NCBI GenBank assembly: GCA_016186245.1
Contig: JACPLZ010000050.1
Coordinates: 1 to 6,757 of the forward strand
Direction of reading: 5' to 3'
DNA: 6,757 nt
Source: Candidatus Peregrinibacteria bacterium
Lineage (GTDB): Bacteria > Patescibacteriota > Gracilibacteria > UBA1369 > LOWO2-01-FULL-3
A model generated the notes under the pieces. The model was not told the origin of the DNA and searched no databases. It saw nothing but the letters and a program-made list of their open reading frames with translations. Positions 1-6,242 of the stretch are shown piece by piece. Each line of letters opens with the position of its first letter. Positions within the stretch are counted from its first letter, which is position 1. The position numbers and the translations under genes are program-made.

Positions 1-522
1 CACGGTATAAATCCCGATGAGCTGATGGCGTGTAAAATTGAAAAAAACAGCGTTGCACATTGCGGAGTGCATGTTTCAAAAGTCCATGGGATGGATGGAT
101 CGACTTGCAGGATGGTCAGCAACGAAGAATTATTGGAATCGGAATGCGATATTTTGGTGCTTGCCGCTTTGGAAAATCAGGTACACAAGGATAACGCCGG
201 CCGGATAAAAGCGAAAGTTATTCTGGAATTGGCCAATGGTCCGACGACACCGGAGGCTGATGAAATTCTGGCGGGACGGGGCGTGATTGTGATCCCCGAT
301 ATTCTGGCAAATGCCGGCGGCGTAACGGTGAGCTATTTTGAAATGCTGCAAAACGCGGCCGGTGAAGAATGGTCGGAAGAAGTTGTAGCTGTGAAATTGA
401 AAGATACGATGTTGAAAGCGTGGAAAGAGGTAAGCGCCAATGCGGAAAAATATAAGTGCAGAATGAGGGAAGCGGCATTTATCACTTCGCTGGCGAGAGT
501 TGCGGAGAAGATAAAGCTGTAG
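1..522 (+). CDS. gdhA: Glutamate dehydrogenase, C-terminal part (5' end outside window)
   Basis: The frame is open from base 1 to the TAG at 520-522 and gives 173 residues. This is the C-terminal, nucleotide-binding part of a hexameric Glu/Leu/Phe/Val dehydrogenase. Visible family motifs are NEELLESECDILVLAALENQ (about residues 41-60), ELANGPTTPEAD (76-87) and PDILANAGGVTVSYFE (99-114). The serine in the VSYFE motif corresponds to the one that contacts the glutamate carboxylate in characterised enzymes, which favours glutamate over branched-chain amino acids. The enzyme reversibly converts glutamate plus NAD(P)+ to 2-oxoglutarate plus ammonia in the cytoplasm. Cofactor preference cannot be judged because the start of the Rossmann fold is missing. 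Leu replaces the more usual Gly before AN, and Met the usual Trp after YFE; both look tolerable. The ATG at 25 is internal, since homology runs upstream of it (HGINPDEL). No terminator is visible behind the gene. Confidence 0.93.
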   Translation, partial: HGINPDELMACKIEKNSVAHCGVHVSKVHGMDGSTCRMVSNEELLESECDILVLAALENQVHKDNAGRIKAKVILELANGPTTPEADEILAGRGVIVIPDILANAGGVTVSYFEMLQNAAGEEWSEEVVAVKLKDTMLKAWKEVSANAEKYKCRMREAAFITSLARVAEKIKL

Positions 523-526
523 GAGG
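521..526 (+). promoter_or_regulatory. Strong Shine-Dalgarno-like AGGAGG overlapping the gdhA stop
   Basis: AGGAGG overlaps the last two bases of the gdhA stop codon. It lies 21 bases upstream of the first ATG of the next ORF (548), too far for normal initiation. The only start-like codon at normal spacing is the TTG at 531, and that frame stops after four codons (TAG 543-545). The site may be a remnant of the ribosome binding site of a former downstream gene. Confidence 0.45.
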
Positions 527-547
527 TTATTTGGCTTTCCAATAGTA

Positions 548-910
548 ATGATAATAATGGGTAAACGAAACGGATCATCAGAGCATACATATGTGGAAAT
601 AATCCGTAAATTGGATCCGCCATGCAAAGATACAATAAATAAACCTACTGACATCGATGCAGCAATTGTAACTTTGCGTGAAGCGTTTTTGAATCGAGTT
701 AGTAAGAATCAACGTATGCGTTTACCATTAGACAGGTGTAATAGGCCGGGTTACAGCTACAAGACAGATATTTTGGGAGATGGAAATCCTGTCGTTGAAA
801 GTTGGGCATTGCCCTTCGGACATAGACAGGTTCCAAAGGTACACATAGATTGGCTTCGGAAAGAAATCAAAACAAGAGGTCTTTCACAAATAGTCTCAAT
901 AGAGGAATGA
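548..910 (+). CDS. Hypothetical protein, 120 aa, unrecognised
   Basis: I do not recognise this protein. It is soluble, mixed and basic, with no signal peptide or membrane segment. Visible pieces are a predicted helix near DIDAAIVTLREAFLNRV, a middle stretch with Cys, Pro and Gly (LDRCNRPGYSYKTDILGDG) and a C-terminal HIDWLRKEIKTRG helix. It starts 25 bp after gdhA in the same direction and ends 22 bp before the convergent HNH gene. Start choice is weak: ATG 548 and ATG 557 both lack a well-placed ribosome binding site. Codon use looks more A+T-rich than in gdhA, with several ATA codons, which suggests a different origin. The frame is open for 120 codons with fairly normal composition, so I favour a real gene or a recent remnant over chance. 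Confidence 0.5.
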   Translation: MIIMGKRNGSSEHTYVEIIRKLDPPCKDTINKPTDIDAAIVTLREAFLNRVSKNQRMRLPLDRCNRPGYSYKTDILGDGNPVVESWALPFGHRQVPKVHIDWLRKEIKTRGLSQIVSIEE

Positions 911-932
911 TCTTTACTGTCTGTTCAATCTA

Positions 933-1994
933 TCAATTTTGCCGATATTTTCTATAAAGATTATCGATATCATTTGAAACCTTATTAGTGAGATCAATTT
1001 GCCAGTTTTTGGGCTCTGAGAGCTCGTTTTTCACCAGTCCATTGTGCATGAATTCATGATGATTTTTGCAAAGCGGTACTGCGGAATCATGGTTTTTTGA
1101 TTGAGAGAATCGATCACGATGATGCCAGTTTTCAGGTGGATGGTTACAATTTGGATAGGCGCAGTGACCGTTTGTTTTGGCCAGTTCTTCGCGTTTTTTC
1201 GGCGCAGGAATATGTCTTGGTACAGGCTTGTCATGGTGAGCTTGTCGAACCATTGCCGTACCTACTGAGATATCATCCCGTATCATAATCGTGCCATCCT
1301 TAACCTGTGCTATGTCATCCTGAACTCGTTTCAGGATCTCTTTTTCCCCGAGCAAATTCTTGCATTGTCTTGGTTTTTGTTGTGCAGATTTTTTTGTCCT
1401 CCAAAAAAATCCTTTCTCCTCCCCGACCATCTTATTCAAAATAATCCTCATCACATCTTTGTTACCCAAATCTTTCCCCAGCTTTTTCTTCAATTTCATA
1501 AACATAAAACTCATTTCCTTATCCAGCTCAATTTTGATTAACTCCGGCTCAGCGCTGCAATTTTTGATCGTATTTTCTGTCAGCAATGATTCCTGTCTTA
1601 GTTCTTTAGATAAAGTCTGAACTGCTGATTTGCTCATGTTTATAACCTTATCCGCCATTGCCCAATCCAATTCCGGAGTGGTTATTTTTGCCACCATCGC
1701 AACTTTGTAAACACCGGCTTCTTTGATTGCTTCTTTCAATTTTGGCTTATCTTTCAAGTCTTTTTCTAAACTTAGTCTTTTTTCCACCATTGATCTGCTC
1801 AGCCCTCCAAACTTTCCTGCATATTCGTAAATTGATGAAGAATATTTTTTCCAAATACCACTTTCAAAAATTTCTGGAAGAATTGTGAGCAATTCATAGG
1901 TAAGTTTTCTTTTTGCGAGTCCAAGTTGGACAAATTTTCGATGAAGAATTTTTGGATCAATCATTGTGATTTTTGTTAATAAATATATTTTCAT
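933..1994 (-). CDS. HNH endonuclease-domain protein with an in-frame repeat insertion
   Basis: This is a 353-residue protein ending in an HNH nuclease domain. The C-terminal part (about 274-320) has the pair Cys278/Cys283, then WHHRDRFSQSKNH with His291-His292, then CKNHHEFMH with Cys309, His312 and His313. This fits a treble-clef HNH metal site with paired cysteines. The N-terminal 200 residues are helical; the stretch GLSRSMVEKRLSLEKDL (64-80), followed by TPELDW and MSKSAVQTLSKEL, resembles the helical region that precedes HNH in many stand-alone HNH proteins. Residues about 219-255 are the translation of a dispersed repeat and probably form a disordered linker. The gene ends with TGA followed directly by TAG. 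ATG 1994 is the outer start; ATG 1964 (MIDPKILHRK) is equally plausible, and neither has a clear ribosome binding site. Its function (selfish, defence or other) and target are unknown. Confidence 0.8.
   Translation of the reverse strand: MKIYLLTKITMIDPKILHRKFVQLGLAKRKLTYELLTILPEIFESGIWKKYSSSIYEYAGKFGGLSRSMVEKRLSLEKDLKDKPKLKEAIKEAGVYKVAMVAKITTPELDWAMADKVINMSKSAVQTLSKELRQESLLTENTIKNCSAEPELIKIELDKEMSFMFMKLKKKLGKDLGNKDVMRIILNKMVGEEKGFFWRTKKSAQQKPRQCKNLLGEKEILKRVQDDIAQVKDGTIMIRDDISVGTAMVRQAHHDKPVPRHIPAPKKREELAKTNGHCAYPNCNHPPENWHHRDRFSQSKNHDSAVPLCKNHHEFMHNGLVKNELSEPKNWQIDLTNKVSNDIDNLYRKYRQN
1230..1340 (+). repeat. Composite palindromic repeat (elements A + B) inside the HNH gene
   Basis: Element A (GTCATGGTGAGCTTGTCG...) occupies 1230-1253. 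A degenerate spacer follows, then element B at 1314-1340. B forms a perfect 8-bp hairpin: ATCCTGAA (1317-1324), loop CTCGT, TTCAGGAT (1330-1337). The same A-then-B order recurs at 6166-6242; the 30 bases at 1291-1320 align without gaps to 6195-6224 with 22 matches. Read on the minus strand, the block encodes ILKRVQDD and MVRQAHHDKPVP within the HNH protein without breaking the frame. Peptides of this kind are typical translations of dispersed intergenic repeats. Confidence 0.85.
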
Positions 1995-2046
1995 TGTAGT
2001 CTGGAAAATGGCTGGGACAAGAGATGAAAGGTTATTCTACAACATA

Positions 2047-2073
2047 GATACTGAAACAAGTTCAGGGTGACAC
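2047..2073 (-). repeat. Degenerate copy of element B upstream of the HNH gene
   Basis: On the minus strand this reads GTGTCACCCTGAACTTG followed by TTTCAGTATC, matching element B at 6218-6243 apart from a few changes. Only the inner CTGAA/TTCAG stem still pairs around the CTTGT loop; the outer pairs are broken. It lies about 50 bp before the HNH start, in the opposite orientation to the other B copies. Confidence 0.7.
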
Positions 2074-2271
2074 GAAAACATAAAAACGGAGAGCTATGAT
2101 TTGATCTCCAATGCTTGAAAATAGAAATTTTGAAAATTTTTTCATGAAAGATTCAAAGGTAAATGCCAGGCTACAAAGAATCAAAACTCTATTTTTACCA
2201 AATTTTTGTCAATTTAAGTTTTCGGCTATAACAAGCCTTAAACAAAACATCGAAACACAACAAAATCACCT

Positions 2272-2293
2272 TTTTGTCGCGATTTTGCCCGGG
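2272..2293 (+). repeat. 22-bp direct repeat, copy 1
   Basis: The 22 bases here, which contain the palindromes TCGCGA and CCCGGG, are identical to 2448-2469, 176 bp downstream. Similarity continues upstream (CACCTTTTT here against CACCTTTT at 2435-2442) if a gap of about eight bases is allowed. Copy 1 also sits in an inverted repeat, CAAAATC (2261-2267) with GATTTTG (2281-2287). Confidence 0.85.
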
Positions 2294-2393
2294 CAGATTT
2301 TTGTGAAACAAAAATCCATTTCCTCTCCCGTATTTTGTTTCGGGATCCATGTAGTATGTCCTGTTTAGAATTTTTATCACTGTTAATCTCACT

Positions 2394-2420
2394 GTCATGG
2401 TTCGACAGGCTCACCATGAC
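2394..2420 (-). repeat. Element A, perfect palindromic copy
   Basis: GTCATGGT (2394-2401) and ACCATGAC (2413-2420) form a perfect 8-bp stem around an 11-base loop. On the minus strand it carries the GAGCCTGTCG loop variant of element A, as in the first tandem unit at 6126. It lies between the two copies of the 22-bp direct repeat. Confidence 0.85.
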
Positions 2421-2447
2421 ATATGTTACCGCACCACCTTTTCTCGG

Positions 2448-2469
2448 TTTTGTCGCGATTTTGCCCGGG
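2448..2469 (+). repeat. 22-bp direct repeat, copy 2
   Basis: Identical over 22 bases to 2272-2293 and in the same orientation, 28 bp after the palindromic A element. The flanks differ beyond the CACCTTTT stretch, so this is a shared dispersed motif, not a simple recent tandem duplication. Confidence 0.85.
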
Positions 2470-2598
2470 GAAATATCGAATAAAATTGGCAACCATAACC
2501 TCGCGACATTTTCAGTATCGACTTCACTATAAACAACAAAACTTATCAGAAAACAACCAAATTTTTCAACAGACTCAGCTACGACAAAAATTAATCAC

Positions 2599-2632
2599 GC
2601 AAAAAAGCCTGGAATTTTTCGTTTCCAGGCTT
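2599..2632 (-). terminator. Intrinsic terminator of the 2670-3296 gene
   Basis: AAGCCTGGAA (2605-2614) pairs perfectly with TTCCAGGCTT (2623-2632) around an 8-base loop. On the minus strand the stem runs into a T tract (the A run at 2601-2606), the classic Rho-independent arrangement. It begins 37 bp after the stop codon of the minus-strand gene at 2670. It should stop transcription before the repeat block and the HNH gene, so the two minus-strand genes are probably separate transcription units. Confidence 0.85.
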
Positions 2633-2669
2633 AAAATTTTGGAGCATTCATCACCTTAAAAAAACAACC

Positions 2670-3296
2670 TCAATCAAAATACCATTCTATATCAGATTTG
2701 TTTTTTCTTGTATGTATCATCAAACCCGGAAATGATCTGGAAATAAGCTTTTCACGATTTATTTCTTCGACAAAAACAGGAGAACGACTACCATCCAATT
2801 CAGTATAAAGGCTAACGCTATATTTCGTGTCCCTAGATGAATAATTACAGGAGAAAGAAACATTATTTTTATTAGCATCTCGATCCATTAAAGATCCTTC
2901 AAACTCGTCAAAATCTTCTTGTTCCCCATATATTTCATCACAGTTAAATTTCATAACTTCGAAATCTCCAGTAAGATTGTCATGAACAGATTCATCAAGT
3001 TCGGTTAATGTCACCTGTACAGGACATTTGACTTTACCCCCATTGATTGCCTCCACAAATTCGCGCAATGTCTTATATTTGCCATAATCAGTATCTTTTT
3101 TTTGAATATCAAAATAAAGAAGTTCTCCACCCTCACATTTTGGCTTATTGGAGTTTTGAGGAAGAATAGTTTTGGATTCAGGAAGTCTTGATATTAATAA
3201 TCCCTGCCCTCCCTCCCCTCCACCAAAATAAATCCCCCCGCCCACCAACGCAGCAACCACCAACACCGCAACTAAAATTTTACTTCCGTTTTTCAT
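2670..3296 (-). CDS. Hypothetical membrane-anchored or secreted protein, 208 aa
   Basis: I do not recognise the family. Residues 1-5 (MKNGS) with Lys2 and Lys6, followed by the hydrophobic stretch ILVAVLVVAALVGGGIYF (7-24), look like a signal anchor or signal peptide. A Gly-rich linker follows (GGGEGGQG). There is no lipobox cysteine after the hydrophobic segment, so it is not an obvious lipoprotein. The remaining 170 residues are acidic and polar with four cysteines (54, 91, 119, 150), an even number compatible with two disulfides outside the cytoplasm. A short segment, YKTLREFVEAINGGKVKCPVQ (split across residues 74-94), may be a small helical unit. The gene stands alone: it has its own promoter region and terminator, and is divergent from ppdK with an 84-bp gap. 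No Shine-Dalgarno sequence is visible before ATG 3296; the leader is A-rich. Confidence 0.75.
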   Translation of the reverse strand: MKNGSKILVAVLVVAALVGGGIYFGGGEGGQGLLISRLPESKTILPQNSNKPKCEGGELLYFDIQKKDTDYGKYKTLREFVEAINGGKVKCPVQVTLTELDESVHDNLTGDFEVMKFNCDEIYGEQEDFDEFEGSLMDRDANKNNVSFSCNYSSRDTKYSVSLYTELDGSRSPVFVEEINREKLISRSFPGLMIHTRKNKSDIEWYFD

Positions 3297-3330
3297 TTTT
3301 TGTTTTTGTTATTTTTTAAAAACTACAATA

Positions 3331-3356
3331 ATTATAACATACCCCCCCGATTGCAA
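3331..3356 (-). promoter_or_regulatory. Extended -10 promoter for the 2670-3296 gene
   Basis: On the minus strand a perfect TATAAT (3331-3336) is preceded by TGT, giving the extended -10 pattern TGnTATAAT. A TTGCAA (3351-3356) sits 14 bases further upstream, short for a -35 box, but an extended -10 promoter can work with a weak -35. A run of seven G/C pairs (3342-3348) fills the spacer. The start site would lie near 3324, giving a leader of about 28 bases. Confidence 0.6.
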
Positions 3357-3371
3357 GTCTAAATTTCCTTT

Positions 3372-3375
3372 GGAG
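3372..3375 (+). promoter_or_regulatory. GGAG ribosome binding site before the TTG start of ppdK
   Basis: GGAG lies 5 bases before TTG 3381. The alternative ATG 3429 has no purine-rich sequence upstream. This site is the main argument for the longer ppdK product. Confidence 0.45.
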
Positions 3376-3380
3376 TTTTC

Positions 3381-6116
3381 TTGGCGCACCTCTTGAGTTC
3401 CATATGGCACTTGATTTATACTATCGCCATGATTGCCAGTTCTTCTGTAGCCAAAGCCGTAAAAGATACTTCCGAGACCACAGCGGGAAAGTATGTTTAT
3501 TCCTTCGATGAAGGCAGTAAAGAGATGAAAAAACTTCTTGGAGGGAAAGGAGCCGGCCTTGCGGAAATGACAAAAATCGGTATTCCTGTCCCATCGGGGT
3601 TTACGATCACAACAGATGTTTGCGCGTTTTTTTCACAAAACGGAAATTATCCAAAAGGTTTCGCGGAGGAGCTCAAAACCAATCTCGCCCGCCTGGAAAA
3701 TTCTATGGGCAAAAGACTCGGCGACCCGGCCAATCCCCTGCTTGTCTCTGTACGCAGCGGCGCGGCGGTTTCCATGCCGGGCATGATGGATACCGTTCTA
3801 AACCTTGGGCTCAATGATAAAACCGTTGAGGGTGTGATAAAAAAAACCGGCAATGAGCGGTTCGCATATGATTCATACAGGCGCTTTGTGCAGATGTTTG
3901 GCGATGTTGTGATGGGAGTCGATCACGACCTGTTTGAAGGGGCGATTGAAATTCTAAAGAAAAAAACCGGCGCGGAAAAAGATACCGATCTCAAAGCGGA
4001 CGATCTCAAAAAACTGGTAAAAAAATTCAGGGAAATTGTGAAAAAAGAGGCCGGCAAAGATTTTCCGGAAAAGCCCCTTGAACAGCTAAAAATGGCCATC
4101 GAGGCGGTTTTTAATTCCTGGGATAATGAGCGGGCGCGGGCGTACAGAATGATTCACAATATTACAGGGTTAAAGGGCACGGCTGTAAATGTGCAGTCGA
4201 TGGTTTTTGGAAATATGGGCAATGACAGCGGAACCGGCGTGGCTTTTACGCGCAATCCCTCCAATGGAGACAAGGAATTTTATGGAGAATTTTTGATGAA
4301 TGCGCAGGGAGAGGATGTTGTCGCGGGTATCAGAACACCATTGTCAATTGGCGAGTTGGAAAAGATAAACAGCGGTGTTTTTAAGCAGCTCGTAGCCGTA
4401 AAAAATAAACTGGAAAAACATTATCGCGACATGCAGGATATAGAATTTACGATTGAAAAAGGGAAATTATTTTTGCTGCAGACAAGAAATGGCAAGAGGA
4501 CGGCGCATGCGGCTGTGAAAATCGCGTGCGATCTTGTGGATGAAGGCCTGCTGACGAAAGAAGAGGCATTGATGAAGGTTGACGCAAAATCATTAAATCA
4601 GCTTTTGCATCCGCAGATCAAAAAAAGCGCGGATAGAAATGTAATTGCAAATGGGCTGCCTGCTTCGCCCGGAGCGGCCTGCGGCAAAATTGTGTTTACA
4701 TCGGATGCAGCGATTGAGGCTGCAGAAAAACATGAAAAGGTTATCCTTGTGCGCAAGGAAACGAGTCCTGAGGATATTACCGGAATGAACGCGGCCATGG
4801 GAATTTTGACGTCGCGCGGAGGCATGACCAGCCATGCGGCTGTGGTATGCCGCGGAATGGGCAAGTGCTGCGTGGCCGGATGCACGGATATATCAGTTAA
4901 TGTTTCCGCGAAAAAATTGATTATTGGCGATCTGGTTTTAAATGAGGGCGACATAATCACGTTGGATGGCAGTACCGGAGAAATTATTTTGGGCGAAATG
5001 GAGATGCAGGAGCCGGGGTTGACGGGAAATTTCAAAAAAATTATGGAATGGGCTGATAAGGTAAGAAAATTAAAGGTACGGACAAATGCCGATACGTCGC
5101 ATGATTGCATGGTTGCCATTGAATTTGGAGCCGAGGGAATTGGGCTTTGCCGCACTGAGCACATGTTTTTTGAGGAGAGCCGAATTCATCTCGTGAGACA
5201 AATGATTCTGGGGAAAAATGAAGAAGAAAGAAAGGAGCCGCTGAGTAAACTGAAACAAATCCAGCGCGGGGATTTTGCGGAAATTTTTGAAGTGATGAAC
5301 GGACTGCCGGTGCTTGTGAGACTGCTTGATCCGCCCCTGCATGAATTTTTGCCGAATACAAAAGAGGCGGTAATGGAGCTGGCTGGAGATTTTAAAATGT
5401 CTGTGGAAGACCTGGAAATGGTTATCGCGAATCTGCACGAAATAAATCCGATGTTGGGACATCGTGGCTGCCGTCTGGGAATCACCAATCCGGATATTTA
5501 TAAAATGCAGGTGCAGGCGATTGCGGAGGCGGCGATGGCGGTTGTGAAAAAACGTAAAAAAGTGAATGTGGAAATTGAGATACCGCTTGTGGGAACGGTC
5601 AATGAATTTACAGTGATGAAAAAACTGGTTTTGGAAACGATTGCGGAATATGGGGATAAAGTAAATTTCAATTACAAAGTTGGGACGATGATTGAGGTGC
5701 CGAGAGCGTGTGTGACAGCCGGAGAAATCGCAAAGGAGGCGGATTTTTTCTCATTCGGGACAAATGATCTTACTCAAATGACCTTTGGATATTCGCGGGA
5801 TGATCTGGGAAGTTTTGTATCGAAATATCTTGATATTGGCATTTTAGAGAGGGACCCCATGGCAAGCATCGACCAGGATGGAGTTGGAAGTTTGATGCGG
5901 ATGTGTGTGGAATTGGGAAGAAAGGAAAAGAAGAATCTGGAAATTGGAATATGCGGCGAACATGGCGGCGACCCTGATTCTGTAGTGTTCTGCCATGGAC
6001 TGGGGCTAGATTATGTGAGTTGCAGTCCGTACAGGGTTCCGGTTGCGAGGCTGGCGGCGGCACAAGGAGAAATTTTGCTTCGCAAAATTTCAAATTTCCA
6101 CTCATTATCGGAATAG
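3381..6116 (+). CDS. ppdK: Pyruvate, phosphate dikinase (PPDK)
   Basis: This enzyme catalyses the reversible reaction pyruvate + ATP + phosphate = phosphoenolpyruvate + AMP + diphosphate in the cytoplasm, for gluconeogenesis or diphosphate-linked glycolysis. All three domains are complete. The ATP-grasp part starts at KYVYSFDEG (37-45), with GGKGAGLAEM (54-63) and SVRSGAAVSMPGMMDT (123-138). The swivelling domain carries TSRGGMTSHAAVV with the phospho-histidine His485. The C-terminal PEP/pyruvate barrel has GLCRTEHMFF, LVRLLDPPLHEFLP, MLGHRGCRLGIT, SFGTNDLTQMTFGYSRDD and GICGEHGGDP with the catalytic Cys858. From TTG 3381 it is 911 aa; from ATG 3429 it is 895 aa, closer to the usual 870-890. 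The first 36 residues precede the normal family start and include a hydrophobic stretch that is odd for a cytosolic enzyme. I give the outer start because it has a GGAG site, but ATG 3429 is about as likely. The gene is monocistronic by layout. Confidence 0.97.
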   Translation: MAHLLSSIWHLIYTIAMIASSSVAKAVKDTSETTAGKYVYSFDEGSKEMKKLLGGKGAGLAEMTKIGIPVPSGFTITTDVCAFFSQNGNYPKGFAEELKTNLARLENSMGKRLGDPANPLLVSVRSGAAVSMPGMMDTVLNLGLNDKTVEGVIKKTGNERFAYDSYRRFVQMFGDVVMGVDHDLFEGAIEILKKKTGAEKDTDLKADDLKKLVKKFREIVKKEAGKDFPEKPLEQLKMAIEAVFNSWDNERARAYRMIHNITGLKGTAVNVQSMVFGNMGNDSGTGVAFTRNPSNGDKEFYGEFLMNAQGEDVVAGIRTPLSIGELEKINSGVFKQLVAVKNKLEKHYRDMQDIEFTIEKGKLFLLQTRNGKRTAHAAVKIACDLVDEGLLTKEEALMKVDAKSLNQLLHPQIKKSADRNVIANGLPASPGAACGKIVFTSDAAIEAAEKHEKVILVRKETSPEDITGMNAAMGILTSRGGMTSHAAVVCRGMGKCCVAGCTDISVNVSAKKLIIGDLVLNEGDIITLDGSTGEIILGEMEMQEPGLTGNFKKIMEWADKVRKLKVRTNADTSHDCMVAIEFGAEGIGLCRTEHMFFEESRIHLVRQMILGKNEEERKEPLSKLKQIQRGDFAEIFEVMNGLPVLVRLLDPPLHEFLPNTKEAVMELAGDFKMSVEDLEMVIANLHEINPMLGHRGCRLGITNPDIYKMQVQAIAEAAMAVVKKRKKVNVEIEIPLVGTVNEFTVMKKLVLETIAEYGDKVNFNYKVGTMIEVPRACVTAGEIAKEADFFSFGTNDLTQMTFGYSRDDLGSFVSKYLDIGILERDPMASIDQDGVGSLMRMCVELGRKEKKNLEIGICGEHGGDPDSVVFCHGLGLDYVSCSPYRVPVARLAAAQGEILLRKISNFHSLSE

Positions 6117-6125
6117 ATCTGTCGT

Positions 6126-6191
6126 TGTCATGGTGAGCCTGTCACTGTCATGGTGAGCTTGTCACTGTCATGGTGAGCTTGTCGAACCATG
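6126..6191 (+). repeat. Three tandem copies of element A behind ppdK
   Basis: Two 20-base units (6126-6145 and 6146-6165; TGTCATGGTGAGCYTGTCAC) are followed by a full-length copy (6166-6191) that adds GAACCATG, the other half of the stem. Units 1 and 2 differ by one base (GAGCCTG against GAGCTTG). Only the third copy can fold its CATGGT/ACCATG hairpin. The array starts 9 bp after the ppdK stop. Confidence 0.9.
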
Positions 6192-6194
6192 GCC

Positions 6195-6242
6195 GTGTCA
6201 TCTTGAGCTTTAGCTGTGTCATCCCGAACTTGTTTCGGGATC
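6195..6242 (+). repeat. Element B with perfect hairpin between ppdK and the FecR-like gene
   Basis: After a degenerate half copy (GTGTCATCTTGAGC), element B forms ATCCCGAA (6221-6228), loop CTTGT, TTCGGGAT (6234-6241). The last stem base is next to the stop codon of the minus-strand gene, which ends at 6242. No T tract follows on either strand, so it is not a classic terminator. It could still act as an mRNA 3'-end stabiliser for both convergent genes; that is inference. Confidence 0.85.

Larger units (their letters stand above)
1995..2598. other. Gene-poor block rich in repeat fragments
   Basis: I find no convincing gene here. The open frames (up to 85 codons, either strand) have no good start signals and run across the repeat copies. 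The block holds a B-like element at 2047-2073, a perfect 22-base direct repeat pair (2272-2293 and 2448-2469), a half B element (2335-2347, 13 bases identical to 6230-6242) and a palindromic A element (2394-2420). Small inverted repeats are also present: GATTTTTG/CAAAAATC at 2296-2303/2309-2316, and GAAACAAAA/TTTTGTTTC at 2305-2313/2333-2341. They overlap and so would be mutually exclusive. Upstream of the HNH gene, TAGAAT on the minus strand (2034-2039) could be a -10 box, but I see no matching -35. Confidence 0.6.

Noticed and set aside
130..654. 174-aa minus-strand ORF
   Set aside because: It is antisense to gdhA and the following ORF, has no family motifs, and conflicts with clear glutamate dehydrogenase homology.
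2111..2368. 85-aa plus-strand ORF in the repeat block
   Set aside because: It has no ribosome binding site and no recognisable motif, and it runs through the direct repeat and the half B element.
2238..2492. 84-aa minus-strand ORF in the repeat block
   Set aside because: Most of it is translation of the A palindrome and of both 22-bp repeat copies, so it is probably not a gene.
1995..2669. Insertion sequence or integrated element
   Set aside because: There is no transposase or integrase frame, no terminal inverted repeats and no target-site duplication; the HNH gene alone does not make the region a mobile element.
908..2672. UGA recoded as glycine, as in Gracilibacteria and SR1
   Set aside because: Three genes end in TGA, but the HNH gene has TAG directly after it and the long ppdK frame has no in-frame TGA, although recoded genomes use it for glycine inside genes.
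4598..5164. 188-aa minus-strand ORF
   Set aside because: It is the antisense shadow of the conserved PPDK swivelling and PEP-binding regions.
6126..6191. Short CRISPR-like array
   Set aside because: The units are adjacent 20-mers with no unique spacers between them, and the same sequence occurs singly elsewhere in the window.
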